From Paenibacillus sp. V4I3 (GTDB lineage: Bacteria; Bacillota; Bacilli; Paenibacillales; NBRC-103111): a stretch of 64,000 nucleotides of DNA. Every line of letters starts with the position of its first letter. Within the stretch, counting starts at the first letter, position 1. The stretch lies in contig NZ_JAUSZA010000001.1 of assembly GCF_030817215.1 (NCBI RefSeq), forward strand, positions 4,004,501 to 4,068,500. Reading direction: 5' to 3'. Both the position numbers and the translations under genes were made by a program. Of the stretch, positions 1 through 7,889 are shown in pieces. The notes under the pieces are model-generated. The model ran no database searches. It was not told where the DNA came from and saw nothing but the letters and a program-made list of their open reading frames with translations.

Positions 1-73
1 TGATAACCAGTAAAATGAACAGTACCAAGATTGCTGCTGAAGAAGTATAACCTACGCCAGTTCCACAACTCAT
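1..73 (-). CDS. YjcZ-type tiny sporulation protein (5' part only, runs off the window)
   Basis: The first 24 codons are visible. They begin at the ATG complementary to 71-73, with a GGAGGTT ribosome site at 81-87 seven bases upstream. The peptide opens Met-Ser-Cys-Gly-Thr-Gly-Val-Gly-Tyr, followed by a hydrophobic run ending Leu-Phe-Ile-Leu-Leu-Val-Ile. A short Gly-rich head followed by one membrane helix with an FILLVI signature is typical of YjcZ-family miniproteins, which are made during sporulation in bacilli. The C-terminus lies outside the window, so length and stop cannot be checked. The family call rests on this short motif only. Confidence 0.68.
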   Translation of the reverse strand, partial: MSCGTGVGYTSSAAILVLFILLVI

Positions 74-294
74 CCGAATCAACCTCCAACTGATATTGGT
101 TTGTGTTTCGAGATAGCTTATGACTATTTTTGAGGAATGTTTGGGCGAATCGACTGATTGTGCTATTGTCCCTATTTTTGAAAAAAAATCGGTTGTTAAT
201 CAAATCTTGGAACCATACGATGCGGATTTACGTTAATACATCTAGTCATAAAAAGACTATTCCTATAAGTTTAAGCTTGGAGGCGGCATAGAAG

Positions 295-1383
295 TTGTTA
301 CTTATATTGACGAGTTTCGTAGTGGGAATTGTGTGTGTTATTGTTCTTTTTGTGAATGTTTACCCTGTTTTCGGACGGAGACCCTCGAAGGAGAAGGCAC
401 AGTCTTTCTCGCGATCCTCTCAGTATTTGAATGGGAAATTCGAAAACCCTGTTCCTACCATGATGAATATGGGCTTGAGGAATACAATGGGGATCTTGCT
501 CGATTTTGCGAAAAGCAGTCCGAATCGACGTCCAAAGACGCAATTAGAGATGGAAACCCCCAATTTGACCAAGGATCTGGAAACGAAAGTGACTTGGTTT
601 GGTCATTCGGCTTCCTTACTAACGATCGATGGAAAAGCCCTTTTATTAGATCCCATGTTCGGGAAAGCTCCTTCGCCGTTTCCATGGTTCGGGAAGGGAA
701 GGTATAGCGGTGGATTGCCTTTTGAAATTGCGCAGCTGCCCGTGATTGATGCCGTTATTTTGTCACATGACCATTATGATCATTTGGATTATGGATCAAT
801 CATGAAGATTAAGCATAAAGTGAACAAGTTTTTTGTCCCGCTTGGGGTTGGCGGTCATCTGATCAGATGGGGTGTGCAGCCTGAGAAGATCGAAGAGTAT
901 GACTGGTGGGATGAGTTTACGTTTGAAGGTTTAACGTTGGCTTGTACGCCAGCTACACACTTTTCGGGGAGAAGTATGACGGATCGTGGTGCTACCTTAT
1001 GGTGTTCGTGGGTGATCAAAGGAAAGCAGTCCAGCATCTTCTTCAGTGGTGATAGTGGGTATTCCTCCCATTTCAAAGAAATTGGGCTTAAATATGGTCC
1101 GTTCGATCTTACTCTGATGGAGTGCGGACAATACGATGATCGCTGGTCTGATATTCATATGATGCCGGAAGAAACAGTCCAAGCCCATTTGGATGTGAAA
1201 GGGAAGCTGATAATTCCGATACATTGGGGAGCATTCACGCTGGCCTTACATGACTGGACAGAACCGGTAGAGCGTGCCACAAGGGCAGCACATGCTAACA
1301 AAGTGTCAATTGTCACACCAAAAATAGGTCAAACTGTCATCGTGAATGCCGCAGATTATCCGATAGACACTTGGTGGAAGTAG
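295..1383 (+). CDS. Membrane-anchored MBL-fold metallo-hydrolase (NAPE-PLD / UlaG-like)
   Basis: This is a metallo-beta-lactamase-fold hydrolase of 362 residues. An N-terminal hydrophobic helix (about residues 2-25) suggests membrane anchoring with the catalytic domain attached. The metal-binding signature SHDHYDHLD lies near residue 157. Later metal or active-site positions are seen in TPATHFSGR (about 222), FFSGDSGY (about 250) and IPIHWGAF (about 310). This arrangement, with a tryptophan-rich loop before the last His, matches the subgroup containing N-acyl-phosphatidylethanolamine phospholipase D and UlaG-like lactonases; the substrate cannot be read from sequence. The TTG start at 295 follows a GGAGGCGG ribosome site (279-286) with eight bases between. 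The stop lies nine bases before the start of the SRPBCC gene, so the two are probably cotranscribed. Confidence 0.85.
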   Translation: MLLILTSFVVGIVCVIVLFVNVYPVFGRRPSKEKAQSFSRSSQYLNGKFENPVPTMMNMGLRNTMGILLDFAKSSPNRRPKTQLEMETPNLTKDLETKVTWFGHSASLLTIDGKALLLDPMFGKAPSPFPWFGKGRYSGGLPFEIAQLPVIDAVILSHDHYDHLDYGSIMKIKHKVNKFFVPLGVGGHLIRWGVQPEKIEEYDWWDEFTFEGLTLACTPATHFSGRSMTDRGATLWCSWVIKGKQSSIFFSGDSGYSSHFKEIGLKYGPFDLTLMECGQYDDRWSDIHMMPEETVQAHLDVKGKLIIPIHWGAFTLALHDWTEPVERATRAAHANKVSIVTPKIGQTVIVNAADYPIDTWWK

Positions 1384-1391
1384 AGGAGTCA

Positions 1392-1868
1392 ATGCCAACT
1401 ATACGACAGAAGTTACTTATTCATGCACCTATCGAGGTGTGTTTTGATTTGGCAAGAAGTATAGATATCCATGCGGAATCAACCTCCCATACGAAGGAGA
1501 GAGCGATAACAGGTAGGACACAGGGGCTGATTGAGCGTGGAGAAACAGTGACTTGGGAAGCTTATCATTTAGGTATTAAGCAGCAATTGACTGCCCAGAT
1601 TACTGAGATGGATAAGCCGCATTACTTTGTAGATGAAATGGTAAGAGGGGCATTCAAGCGATTTCGTCATACACATGAGTTTGTAACTGTAGAGCAAGGC
1701 ACTTTGATGGTGGATACGTTCGATTACACCTCACCTTTTGGAGGATTGGGGAAGCTTGTTGATCACTTGTTTTTAGCAAAATATATGACTCAGTTTCTTG
1801 AAAAGCGTAATAACTATGTGAAGAAGGTTGCTGAAGAGATAGCCCAGTCTATCAGGTCTGCTAGGTAA
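1392..1868 (+). CDS. SRPBCC-family (START/Bet v1-like) protein
   Basis: A 158-residue protein of the SRPBCC fold, a helix-grip hydrophobic-ligand pocket also used by polyketide cyclases and START proteins. The opening MPTIRQKLLIHAPIEVCFDL is the usual first strand and helix of cell-division-inhibitor or cyclase-like SRPBCC proteins, and the C-terminal amphipathic helix (FLAKYMTQFLEKRNNYVKKV) closes the pocket. The ATG at 1392 is preferred over an upstream TTG at 1371 because GAGGAG (1383-1388) lies just before it and the family normally starts at this motif. It follows the MBL hydrolase closely. Ligand and function are unknown. Confidence 0.78.
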   Translation: MPTIRQKLLIHAPIEVCFDLARSIDIHAESTSHTKERAITGRTQGLIERGETVTWEAYHLGIKQQLTAQITEMDKPHYFVDEMVRGAFKRFRHTHEFVTVEQGTLMVDTFDYTSPFGGLGKLVDHLFLAKYMTQFLEKRNNYVKKVAEEIAQSIRSAR

Positions 1869-1946
1869 GAACTGGATACTAAGACTCCCACATGGTATTA
1901 TGGATAAGGCTGGTAGATCGAAGTGATCAGGAGAGAAGAAGAATCT

Positions 1947-2372
1947 ATGGTTGAACAAAAAAGTGAACGAAAATTTCATTTTCTGGGTGTACTGCTTGGT
2001 ATAGCGGTTGATAACTTGGGGACTTTGATATCGACTTCGTTAATTGGCGGTATCTATTTTGCTAATCGCCCAGTGGATGAGCAGGATGTAAGTGTTATAT
2101 ATTCGAATGTAGGCCTATTACTTTTGCTTCTGGTAATTGGATTGTTCTGGTCGTTTCTTGGCGGATTCATCGCCGCTAAGGTTGCGAAGCGTGCCGAATA
2201 TTTCAATTCGGCCATTATTGGTGTCATCGGCGCTGCAATCGGATTTGATTCCATGTTAACCAATCATAGCATTCCGTTATGGTATGAGTTGATTGGCTTT
2301 GTTGTCATCGTGCCGGTCTCACTATTAGGCGGATTCTTGGCCTTGAAGAGGAAAAAAGCCCCATTAAAATGA
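1947..2372 (+). CDS. Small polytopic membrane protein of unknown function
   Basis: A 141-residue hydrophobic protein with about four predicted membrane segments (roughly residues 12-35, 54-78, 90-105 and 112-132). A Gly-rich helix, FLGGFIAAKVAKRAEY, sits in the middle and a basic C-terminus (LKRKKAPLK) ends the protein. The Gly-rich pattern resembles small TIGR04086/DUF-type membrane proteins that lack assigned roles. The ATG at 1947 follows AGGAGAG at 1929-1935; a GTG at 1923 upstream overlaps that ribosome site and is less likely. It is the last gene of the plus-strand run and is followed by a strong terminator. Confidence 0.65.
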   Translation: MVEQKSERKFHFLGVLLGIAVDNLGTLISTSLIGGIYFANRPVDEQDVSVIYSNVGLLLLLLVIGLFWSFLGGFIAAKVAKRAEYFNSAIIGVIGAAIGFDSMLTNHSIPLWYELIGFVVIVPVSLLGGFLALKRKKAPLK

Positions 2373-2388
2373 ATGTTGGATCGTAAAA

Positions 2389-2422
2389 AAGAGACTCGGT
2401 GATGTCGATCACCGGGTCTCTT
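2389..2422. terminator. Bidirectional intrinsic terminator between convergent genes
   Basis: A 14-bp inverted repeat (AAGAGACTCGGTGA ... TCACCGGGTCTCTT with one G-T pair) around a six-base loop lies between the plus-strand membrane-protein gene and the minus-strand guanylate-kinase-like gene. A-rich and T-rich flanks on the two sides let it work in either direction. Confidence 0.85.
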
Positions 2423-2438
2423 GGCGTTAATAGCACAC

Positions 2439-3017
2439 TTAACTGGTTGTAGTTGGCATATAGGCGAGCATGGTTGCCTTCACTTTGTCGATCGTTTCTT
2501 GTAAATTCATATTCTCAAAAACATGTTCACAATCCTTGCGGTAGGAGACTTCCTCTATGTAGTGGTTCATGTAGTGGTCTATGACGTCTGTTGGCGTGTT
2601 ACGAGCAAGCATGCGTTCCATGATCGTTTGTTTGTTGACATAGATGAACAAGCGGATAGCTCTTTCTCCAAATGTATACTTGAAACGGTTAGCTGCATAA
2701 CGATTCACAATGACATAGATAAGTCCGTCTTTGCGAAGCGCTTCATCGATGTCCGCTTTCTTAATACCATAGAAATTCCCGTCAATTTCAACAGTTTGAA
2801 AAAATTCACCTGCAATGTCACAATCGATGAACACTTTGCGTGAGATGAAGTTATAATCCTTCCCGTTGATTTCTTTGGGTCTAGGTGTTCGAGTTGTGTA
2901 GGAGACGACAGATGAGAAACCAAGCTCTTTGGCAATGTGATGGGCAATTGTTTTACGACCAGAACCGCTAGTGCCAGTAAAGACAAACACCAATCCATTC
3001 GTTTCATGACTGCTCAT
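2439..3017 (-). CDS. Guanylate kinase-like P-loop protein with altered Walker A
   Basis: 192 residues with the layout of guanylate kinase (GMP + ATP to GDP + ADP). The P-loop sits near residue 15, the GMP-binding Ser/Arg segment SYTTRTPRPKEINGKDYNF near 40-58, and the GNFYG motif near 81. The P-loop reads GTSGSGRKT, so the usual Walker A lysine position (GPSGVGKGT in true Gmk) holds Arg followed by Lys. This recalls the degenerate P-loops of eukaryotic MAGUK guanylate-kinase domains. It is probably a paralogue rather than the housekeeping gmk, which normally sits beside rpoZ and coaBC. An AAGGAGGAATT site precedes the ATG, and a possible CodY box lies 57 bases upstream. The kinase activity is uncertain. 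Confidence 0.75.
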   Translation of the reverse strand: MSSHETNGLVFVFTGTSGSGRKTIAHHIAKELGFSSVVSYTTRTPRPKEINGKDYNFISRKVFIDCDIAGEFFQTVEIDGNFYGIKKADIDEALRKDGLIYVIVNRYAANRFKYTFGERAIRLFIYVNKQTIMERMLARNTPTDVIDHYMNHYIEEVSYRKDCEHVFENMNLQETIDKVKATMLAYMPTTTS

Positions 3018-3073
3018 ATCAATTCCTCCTTCATATAATGAAAGCGATATCTTGATAGATTCATTATAGTACG

Positions 3074-3088
3074 AAAATTCTGAAAATT
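3074..3088. promoter_or_regulatory. Candidate CodY box
   Basis: AAAATTCTGAAAATT matches 13 of 15 positions of the CodY consensus AATTTTCWGAAAATT. It lies in the divergent intergenic region between the guanylate-kinase-like gene and the small gene at 3181, so it could act on either. One match at this level can occur by chance in AT-rich DNA. Confidence 0.35.
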
Positions 3089-3180
3089 AAAGAAATACTT
3101 TCTCGTTTAATAGGAATCAAAGGGTAAAAATACGCTATAATAGATAGCATCACTTCGTTTAAATGGAAAGGAACCTAACT

Positions 3181-3411
3181 ATGCCTAAATATGCGAATTT
3201 AAGTGCGGAAGCAACGGAATTTTTACGTCAAAAAACGGGAAGCAATCACTTAGAGTGCTATACCTATATTGACCCGGAGCGTGGGAAGGATAGTTTTTTT
3301 ATCGTTAAAACGATCAATAAGGTCATTCAAGTTTCTTTTGCAGAAATGACCTATAATCCAAGCAGTTACCAGAGTTTGATGGAAGGACTCTATCAAGCCA
3401 TCTATGAATAA
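3181..3411 (+). CDS. Small hypothetical protein, 76 residues
   Basis: An acidic-to-neutral soluble protein of 76 residues with no recognised domain. It starts MPKYANLSAEATEFLRQKT and ends QSLMEGLYQAIYE, suggesting an alpha/beta miniprotein. The ATG at 3181 is chosen over the in-frame ATG at 3163 because the ribosome site GGAAAGGA lies between them. A TATAAT hexamer at 3136-3141 could be its -10 box. The gene stands alone before the cobalamin riboswitch. Function unknown. Confidence 0.6.
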   Translation: MPKYANLSAEATEFLRQKTGSNHLECYTYIDPERGKDSFFIVKTINKVIQVSFAEMTYNPSSYQSLMEGLYQAIYE

Positions 3412-3465
3412 ATACGTGACAACCCTATCAATAGATGGTAGGATGATCGTAATTGCATATCATTG

Positions 3466-3645
3466 GAATTAGGTGCCATATTTCCATTCGGATGTATGGT
3501 TAAAAGGGAAGACCGGTGAAATACCGGCACGGACCCGCCACTGTGAAAATCGCCGTTTATTACGGTAACTCCTTGCAACATGCCACTGGGTAACAACCTG
3601 GGAAGGCGCAAGGGGATGATGAAGTCAGGAGACCTGCCTAATTCA
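3466..3645 (+). promoter_or_regulatory. Cobalamin (adenosylcobalamin/B12) riboswitch
   Basis: A complete cobalamin aptamer. The 5' P1 strand is GGAATTAGGTGCC near 3465-3477. The core TTAAAAGGGAAGACCGGTG starts near 3502 and the conserved GCCACTGTG near 3537. The B12 box AGTCAGGAGACCTGCC lies at 3623-3638, and the closing TAATT at 3639-3643 pairs back with P1. It sits directly upstream of the cbi operon. With the terminator at 3725-3764 it should stop transcription of corrin synthesis when adenosylcobalamin is plentiful. Confidence 0.95.
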
Positions 3646-3724
3646 ACAACACAATAACCCTACGAGGAATTAGGGAGTGTTAGAGAGCGGTTACTTCTGG
3701 TTTTGTTAACTGTAGTAATTTACC

Positions 3725-3764
3725 AAGCATTTCTAACATGACTTATGTTAGGGATGCTTTTTTT
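3725..3764 (+). terminator. Expression-platform terminator of the cobalamin riboswitch
   Basis: A 15-bp stem (AAGCATTTCTAACAT with ATGTTAGGGATGCTT, two G-T pairs) is followed by seven T residues. It lies between the aptamer and the first cbi gene. The upstream stretch GGAATTAGGGAGTGTTAG (3667-3684) can compete for part of the stem and is a possible antiterminator. Confidence 0.88.
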
Positions 3765-3796
3765 GTTTGTGTAATTACGGGGAAGGGTGATACAAA

Positions 3797-5491
3797 TTGT
3801 CAGGAAAACTGCTCATTATCGGCTTTGGACCGGGGAGTTTTGAACATATTACGAAGCGTGCAAGGGAAGCGATTGGGGAAAGTGAAGTTATCATCGGATA
3901 TAACACCTATGTAGATCTTATAGCAGGTCTATTAACCGATCAGCAAGTAGTTCGAACAGGCATGACGGAAGAAGTGAGTCGTGCGCAAGAGGCTGTGCGG
4001 CAAGCGAAGCAGGGGAAGAAAGTTGCCGTTATTTCCAGTGGAGATGCCGGCGTGTATGGAATGGCCGGTCTTGTCTATGAGGTATTGATGGAACAAGGCT
4101 GGACGCGTGAGGAAGGCGTTCAAGTGGAAGTGATTCCTGGCATTTCAGCTGTTCATTCGGCTGGATCTCTGCTAGGTGCTCCAATTATGCATGATTCATG
4201 CACCATTAGCTTAAGTGATCATCTTACGCCATGGGAGCTGATTGCGAAGCGGGTTGAGGCAGCGGGGATGGCTGATTTCGTCATTGCCCTCTATAACCCG
4301 CGAAGCGGTAGACGGACCAGACAGATTGTTGAGACTCAGCGTATCCTCCTTAAGTATCGTTCTCCTTTAACACCTGTTGGGATTGTCAAAAGTGCGTATC
4401 GAGATCGTCAACATATTGTTGTGACGACGCTTGCTGATATGTTGAATCATGATATTGGCATGTTAACGACAATTATTATTGGTAATTCCGCAACCAAGCT
4501 GTATGACGGACTCATGATTACACCACGCGGTTATCAACGGAAATACACATTAGGTGCTGAAACACAACCGCTCAAGCCACATCAAAGGTTGAAATCCGAG
4601 GCAGAGCCCTGGGCTTTGGAACAATTGGATGAGCAGGATTGGGATGAATCCATGGAGGAGTTAGATGAAGAAGATGAACTCTTGGAGGATGAGGTTACTG
4701 AAATTAAAGAACCTTCCCAGCTGAAGTCATCGCCGAATTTGTCACCTAGTAACTCCTTACAGCTTGCAATGGAAGCCTTGCAGCTAGTATCCAAAGGGAA
4801 TGAAGAGGTGTCTTTTGAATTTGACAATAAGCTGACTGCGACCCAATCTATCTTTGAGTTTGCAGTAAGCCCCGGCATCGCGAATAAAAAATTAACAGCA
4901 GCCCAACTGTGTGCGTTAGGCGAGATTGTTGGAGATCGTGGAGATATTGAATATTCGCCACATCATCAACTGATTGTTCGTGTGCAAACCAATAACCCTA
5001 ACCAGATTACATCCGAACTAAGTGCACTTGGTTTATTGTTATCACCGATTGGTGATGTTGCCCAAATCAAAGCATGCGATTTTTGTAATTTGGAAAAAGG
5101 TGAATCTATTCCTTATGCGGAAGCAATCCATCATCGAATTGGCAATCTAGAAGTACCTAAAGAGTTGAAAATTGGCTTTAACGGGTGTGGAATGGCTTGT
5201 TATGGGGCTGTTCAGCAAGATATCGGCATCGTCTACCGCAAAGAGAAATTTGATCTATTTCTTGGCGGAAAAACAGTAGGTCGAAATGCACATGCGGCTC
5301 AGCCTGTTGCAGAAGGAATTGAACCTGCGGAGCTTGTTGAATTAGTTGGCAGGATCGTGGAACGTTACCAAAAAGAAGGACATCCGAACGAACGGTTTCA
5401 TAAATTTTTCAAGCGTGTCAAAGAAATTGAAGGTTACCGCCATCAAGAAATGGTAGGTTTCGTCATCGAAAATGCCATTTGCGGCGATTAG
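3797..5491 (+). CDS. cbiH60: CbiH60: cobalt-factor III C17-methyltransferase / ring contraction enzyme with Fe-S domain
   Basis: A 564-residue fusion. Residues 1 to about 245 are a SAM-dependent tetrapyrrole methylase of the CbiH/CobJ type (IIGFGPGSFEHIT at the start, SSGDAGVYGMAG near 95) that methylates C17 and contracts the corrin ring. A strongly acidic linker (about 265-310) leads to a C-terminal domain resembling the end of sirohaem nitrite/sulfite reductases. Its cysteines in KACDFCN (near 431) and FNGCGMACYG (near 460) are suited to bind a 4Fe-4S cluster. This architecture is that of B. megaterium CbiH60, an enzyme of the anaerobic (early cobalt) route. The start is TTG at 3797 after GGAAGGGTGA. 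It is the first gene after the riboswitch; the cbiW gene found before it in B. megaterium is not present here. Confidence 0.93.
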   Translation: MSGKLLIIGFGPGSFEHITKRAREAIGESEVIIGYNTYVDLIAGLLTDQQVVRTGMTEEVSRAQEAVRQAKQGKKVAVISSGDAGVYGMAGLVYEVLMEQGWTREEGVQVEVIPGISAVHSAGSLLGAPIMHDSCTISLSDHLTPWELIAKRVEAAGMADFVIALYNPRSGRRTRQIVETQRILLKYRSPLTPVGIVKSAYRDRQHIVVTTLADMLNHDIGMLTTIIIGNSATKLYDGLMITPRGYQRKYTLGAETQPLKPHQRLKSEAEPWALEQLDEQDWDESMEELDEEDELLEDEVTEIKEPSQLKSSPNLSPSNSLQLAMEALQLVSKGNEEVSFEFDNKLTATQSIFEFAVSPGIANKKLTAAQLCALGEIVGDRGDIEYSPHHQLIVRVQTNNPNQITSELSALGLLLSPIGDVAQIKACDFCNLEKGESIPYAEAIHHRIGNLEVPKELKIGFNGCGMACYGAVQQDIGIVYRKEKFDLFLGGKTVGRNAHAAQPVAEGIEPAELVELVGRIVERYQKEGHPNERFHKFFKRVKEIEGYRHQEMVGFVIENAICGD

Positions 5492-5510
5492 AATTAGGGG
5501 GAAATAAAGG

Positions 5511-6455
5511 ATGAATGCTGTTTTATTTGTGGGTCATGGGAGTCGGGAAGAAGGCGGGAATGAGGAAGTTCGCCTCTTTGTTTCAGAAATAGCGAGTAAG
5601 ATGCAAGAGCAAATTGTGGAGACATGTTTCCTAGAATTTGTTCAACCAACGATCATGCAAGGAATTGATCGCTGTGTAGAACTGGGGGCAACTCATATTG
5701 TGGTCATTCCTATTATCTTATTTGCAGCTGGGCATGCGAAAATTCATATCCCGTCTGCTGTTGATGATGCGAAATTTAAATATCCATTGGTGAAATTTAC
5801 ATACGGTAGACCTATTGGGGTACACGAACAAATTCTGGATATTTTATCCTCCAGGGTAGAAGATCTCGGAGTTCAAGTGAAAGAGGACTTAGGTGAAACA
5901 GCTTTACTTATAGTTGGACGTGGAAGCAGTGATGCAGATGCGAATAGTGATCTGTTTAAAATCTCTCGCTTATTCTGGGAGAGGCTTCAGGTGAAATGGG
6001 TGGAAACAGCCTTTATCGGAGTTACAGCACCTCTGATGGATGCTGGGATTGAGCGCTGTTTGCTGCTCGGCGCAAAAAAGGTTATCATTTTGCCGTATTT
6101 CCTGTTCACAGGCGTTTTGATTCAACGTATGGACCAAATGGTTCAAGGGTATCGGGAAACATATCCAGATAAACAATTCCAGATGGCTCCTTATTTTGGC
6201 TTCCATCCGATGCTGCAAGAGATTCTGATTGGACGCGCGCAGGAAGCGCTTCAGGATGAAGTGAAGATGAACTGCGACATGTGCCAATATCGTCTAGAGG
6301 CGATGAAGCATATCGATCATCATCACCATCATGATCATGACGATCATCACCATAATGATCACGATCACAAACACGAGCACGACCACGACCACGACCATGA
6401 CCACGCCCATGACCACGACCATGACCATGACCATGCTAGAGGTGACAAACGATGA
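5511..6455 (+). CDS. cbiX: Sirohydrochlorin cobaltochelatase CbiX (long form, MxCxxC and His-rich tail)
   Basis: Inserts Co2+ into sirohydrochlorin, the first committed step of the cobalt-early pathway. 314 residues contain two tandem CbiX repeats. The first has the catalytic His in FVGHGSREEGG (near residue 9) and FAAGHAKIHIP (near 75). In the second the matching motif is VGRGSSDAD, so that half has lost the His. After the repeats comes MNCDMCQYR (MxCxxC), described as a redox Fe-S site in B. megaterium CbiX. The last roughly 50 residues hold about 23 His alternating with Asp, a likely metal-storage or metal-delivery tail. The stop overlaps the cbiJ start. Confidence 0.94.
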   Translation: MNAVLFVGHGSREEGGNEEVRLFVSEIASKMQEQIVETCFLEFVQPTIMQGIDRCVELGATHIVVIPIILFAAGHAKIHIPSAVDDAKFKYPLVKFTYGRPIGVHEQILDILSSRVEDLGVQVKEDLGETALLIVGRGSSDADANSDLFKISRLFWERLQVKWVETAFIGVTAPLMDAGIERCLLLGAKKVIILPYFLFTGVLIQRMDQMVQGYRETYPDKQFQMAPYFGFHPMLQEILIGRAQEALQDEVKMNCDMCQYRLEAMKHIDHHHHHDHDDHHHNDHDHKHEHDHDHDHDHAHDHDHDHDHARGDKR

Positions 6456-7219
6456 TTCTCGTTCTTGCAGGTACGAGTGACGCTAGGGAGCTGGCGTTAG
6501 GGATTCGCGCAGCAGGTTATGCTGTGCTCACAACAGTTGTGACCGAAAGTGCAGCGAAGAGCATGGAGGCGGAAGGGCTTCCGGTACTCACAGGTCGCCT
6601 GACCGCGGAAGATATGAACCAGCTAATTCAAGAAAAAGGCTTACGCGTAGTAGTTGATGCGACCCACCCTTTTGCTGAGGAAGCGTCGAAGAATGCGATG
6701 GCGGCGGCTAAAATGGCAGCAGTGCCTTATGTTCGTTTCGAACGTCAAAGCTTGTCCATCGAGCAGGGGGCGCTTATCACGACGGTTGATGATTATAAAC
6801 AGGCTGCAGAGTTAGCGGCTGAGAAACGTGGCAGCATTATGCTGACAACCGGCAGCAAAACGTTGAAGATTTTTGCTGATCGTCTGATTGGACTTCCCGA
6901 TACGAGGCTTATTGCGCGGATGCTTCCGCGCCAAGATAATATGGAGAAATGCGAAGAATTGGGCATTGAACAGAAAAATATTGTGGCTATGCAGGGCCCT
7001 TTTTCCAAAGAGTTAAATAAAGCACTTTATGACCATTACAAAGTTACCTTAATGATAACGAAAGAAAGCGGAAAAGTCGGAGCCGTGGATGAGAAGCTCG
7101 AAGCAGCACTGGAAATGGGTATTCCGAGTATTGTGATAGGTAGACCAGAACTTGAATATGGGACGCTCTATTCTGACTTTCAAGGTGTTATACAATTTGT
7201 AAACGATAGCATTCATTAG
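6452..7219 (+). CDS. cbiJ: Cobalt-precorrin-6A reductase CbiJ
   Basis: A 255-residue NAD(P)H-dependent reductase of the CbiJ/CobK family that reduces the macrocycle of cobalt-precorrin-6A. It starts ILVLAGTSDARELA, the family nucleotide-binding opening, and carries the diagnostic DATHPFAEEASKNA near residue 71. A second conserved stretch, AMQGPFSKELNKALY, lies near 178. Length is normal. The ATG at 6452 overlaps the cbiX stop (ATGA), so the two are translationally coupled. Confidence 0.92.
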   Translation: MILVLAGTSDARELALGIRAAGYAVLTTVVTESAAKSMEAEGLPVLTGRLTAEDMNQLIQEKGLRVVVDATHPFAEEASKNAMAAAKMAAVPYVRFERQSLSIEQGALITTVDDYKQAAELAAEKRGSIMLTTGSKTLKIFADRLIGLPDTRLIARMLPRQDNMEKCEELGIEQKNIVAMQGPFSKELNKALYDHYKVTLMITKESGKVGAVDEKLEAALEMGIPSIVIGRPELEYGTLYSDFQGVIQFVNDSIH

Positions 7220-7233
7220 GAGGGTTAAATAGG

Positions 7234-7884
7234 ATGGATTTTCATACGGATTTTAAACCATTAACGGTACAACCGCAGGAAATTGAAGAGAAAAGCTTTG
7301 AGATGATTACAGAGGAATTAGGCGAACATTCGTTTACTGCAGAGCAATATCCAGTTGTACAGCGTGTAATTCATGCTTCAGCAGATTTTGAATTAGGACG
7401 CAGTCTTGTCTTTCACCCGAGAGCAATTGAAGCAGGCATTGCTGCCATTCGAGCTGGTAAAATCGTTGTAGCCGATGTTCAGATGGTGCAAGTCGGCATT
7501 AGTAAACCGCGTATTGAGCAATTCGGCGGCGATGTGAGAGTGTATATCTCGGACAAGGATGTCATGGAGGAAGCCAAGCGTCTGAATACGACACGGGCGA
7601 TTATTTCAATTCGCAAAGCGATTAAGGAAGCGGATGGAGCTATTTATGCCATCGGGAACGCACCGACAGCCCTGCTGGAGTTGATTCGACTCGTCAAAGA
7701 AGGAATCGCGAAGCCGGGGCTCATCGTCGGTGTTCCTGTTGGATTCGTTTCCGCAGCGGAATCGAAGGATGAACTGGCCAAGCTGGACATTCCGTTCATC
7801 ACGAATATCGGCCGCAAGGGCGGCAGTCCCGTTGCCGTGGCAGCAGTCAACGCGCTGTCGATTATGGCGGCGCGTAAGGAGTAG
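7234..7884 (+). CDS. cbiC: Cobalt-precorrin-8 methylmutase CbiC
   Basis: 216 residues. It moves the methyl group from C11 to C12, giving cobyrinate. The catalytic His is in VVQRVIHASADFEL (near residue 46), and FHPRAIEAGIAAIRAGK and IGNAPTALLELI are family signatures. The start is ATG after AGGAGG at 7219-7224. The 3' third of the gene becomes noticeably GC-rich, and this continues into cbiD. Only five bases separate it from cbiD. Confidence 0.93.
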   Translation: MDFHTDFKPLTVQPQEIEEKSFEMITEELGEHSFTAEQYPVVQRVIHASADFELGRSLVFHPRAIEAGIAAIRAGKIVVADVQMVQVGISKPRIEQFGGDVRVYISDKDVMEEAKRLNTTRAIISIRKAIKEADGAIYAIGNAPTALLELIRLVKEGIAKPGLIVGVPVGFVSAAESKDELAKLDIPFITNIGRKGGSPVAVAAVNALSIMAARKE

Positions 7885-7889
7885 CGCCT

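Noticed and set aside
6300..6440. His/Asp-codon-rich tract of cbiX considered as a DNA tandem repeat or CRISPR-like array
   Set aside because: Units are two codons long without spacers and in frame with an intact CbiX; it is a protein low-complexity tail.
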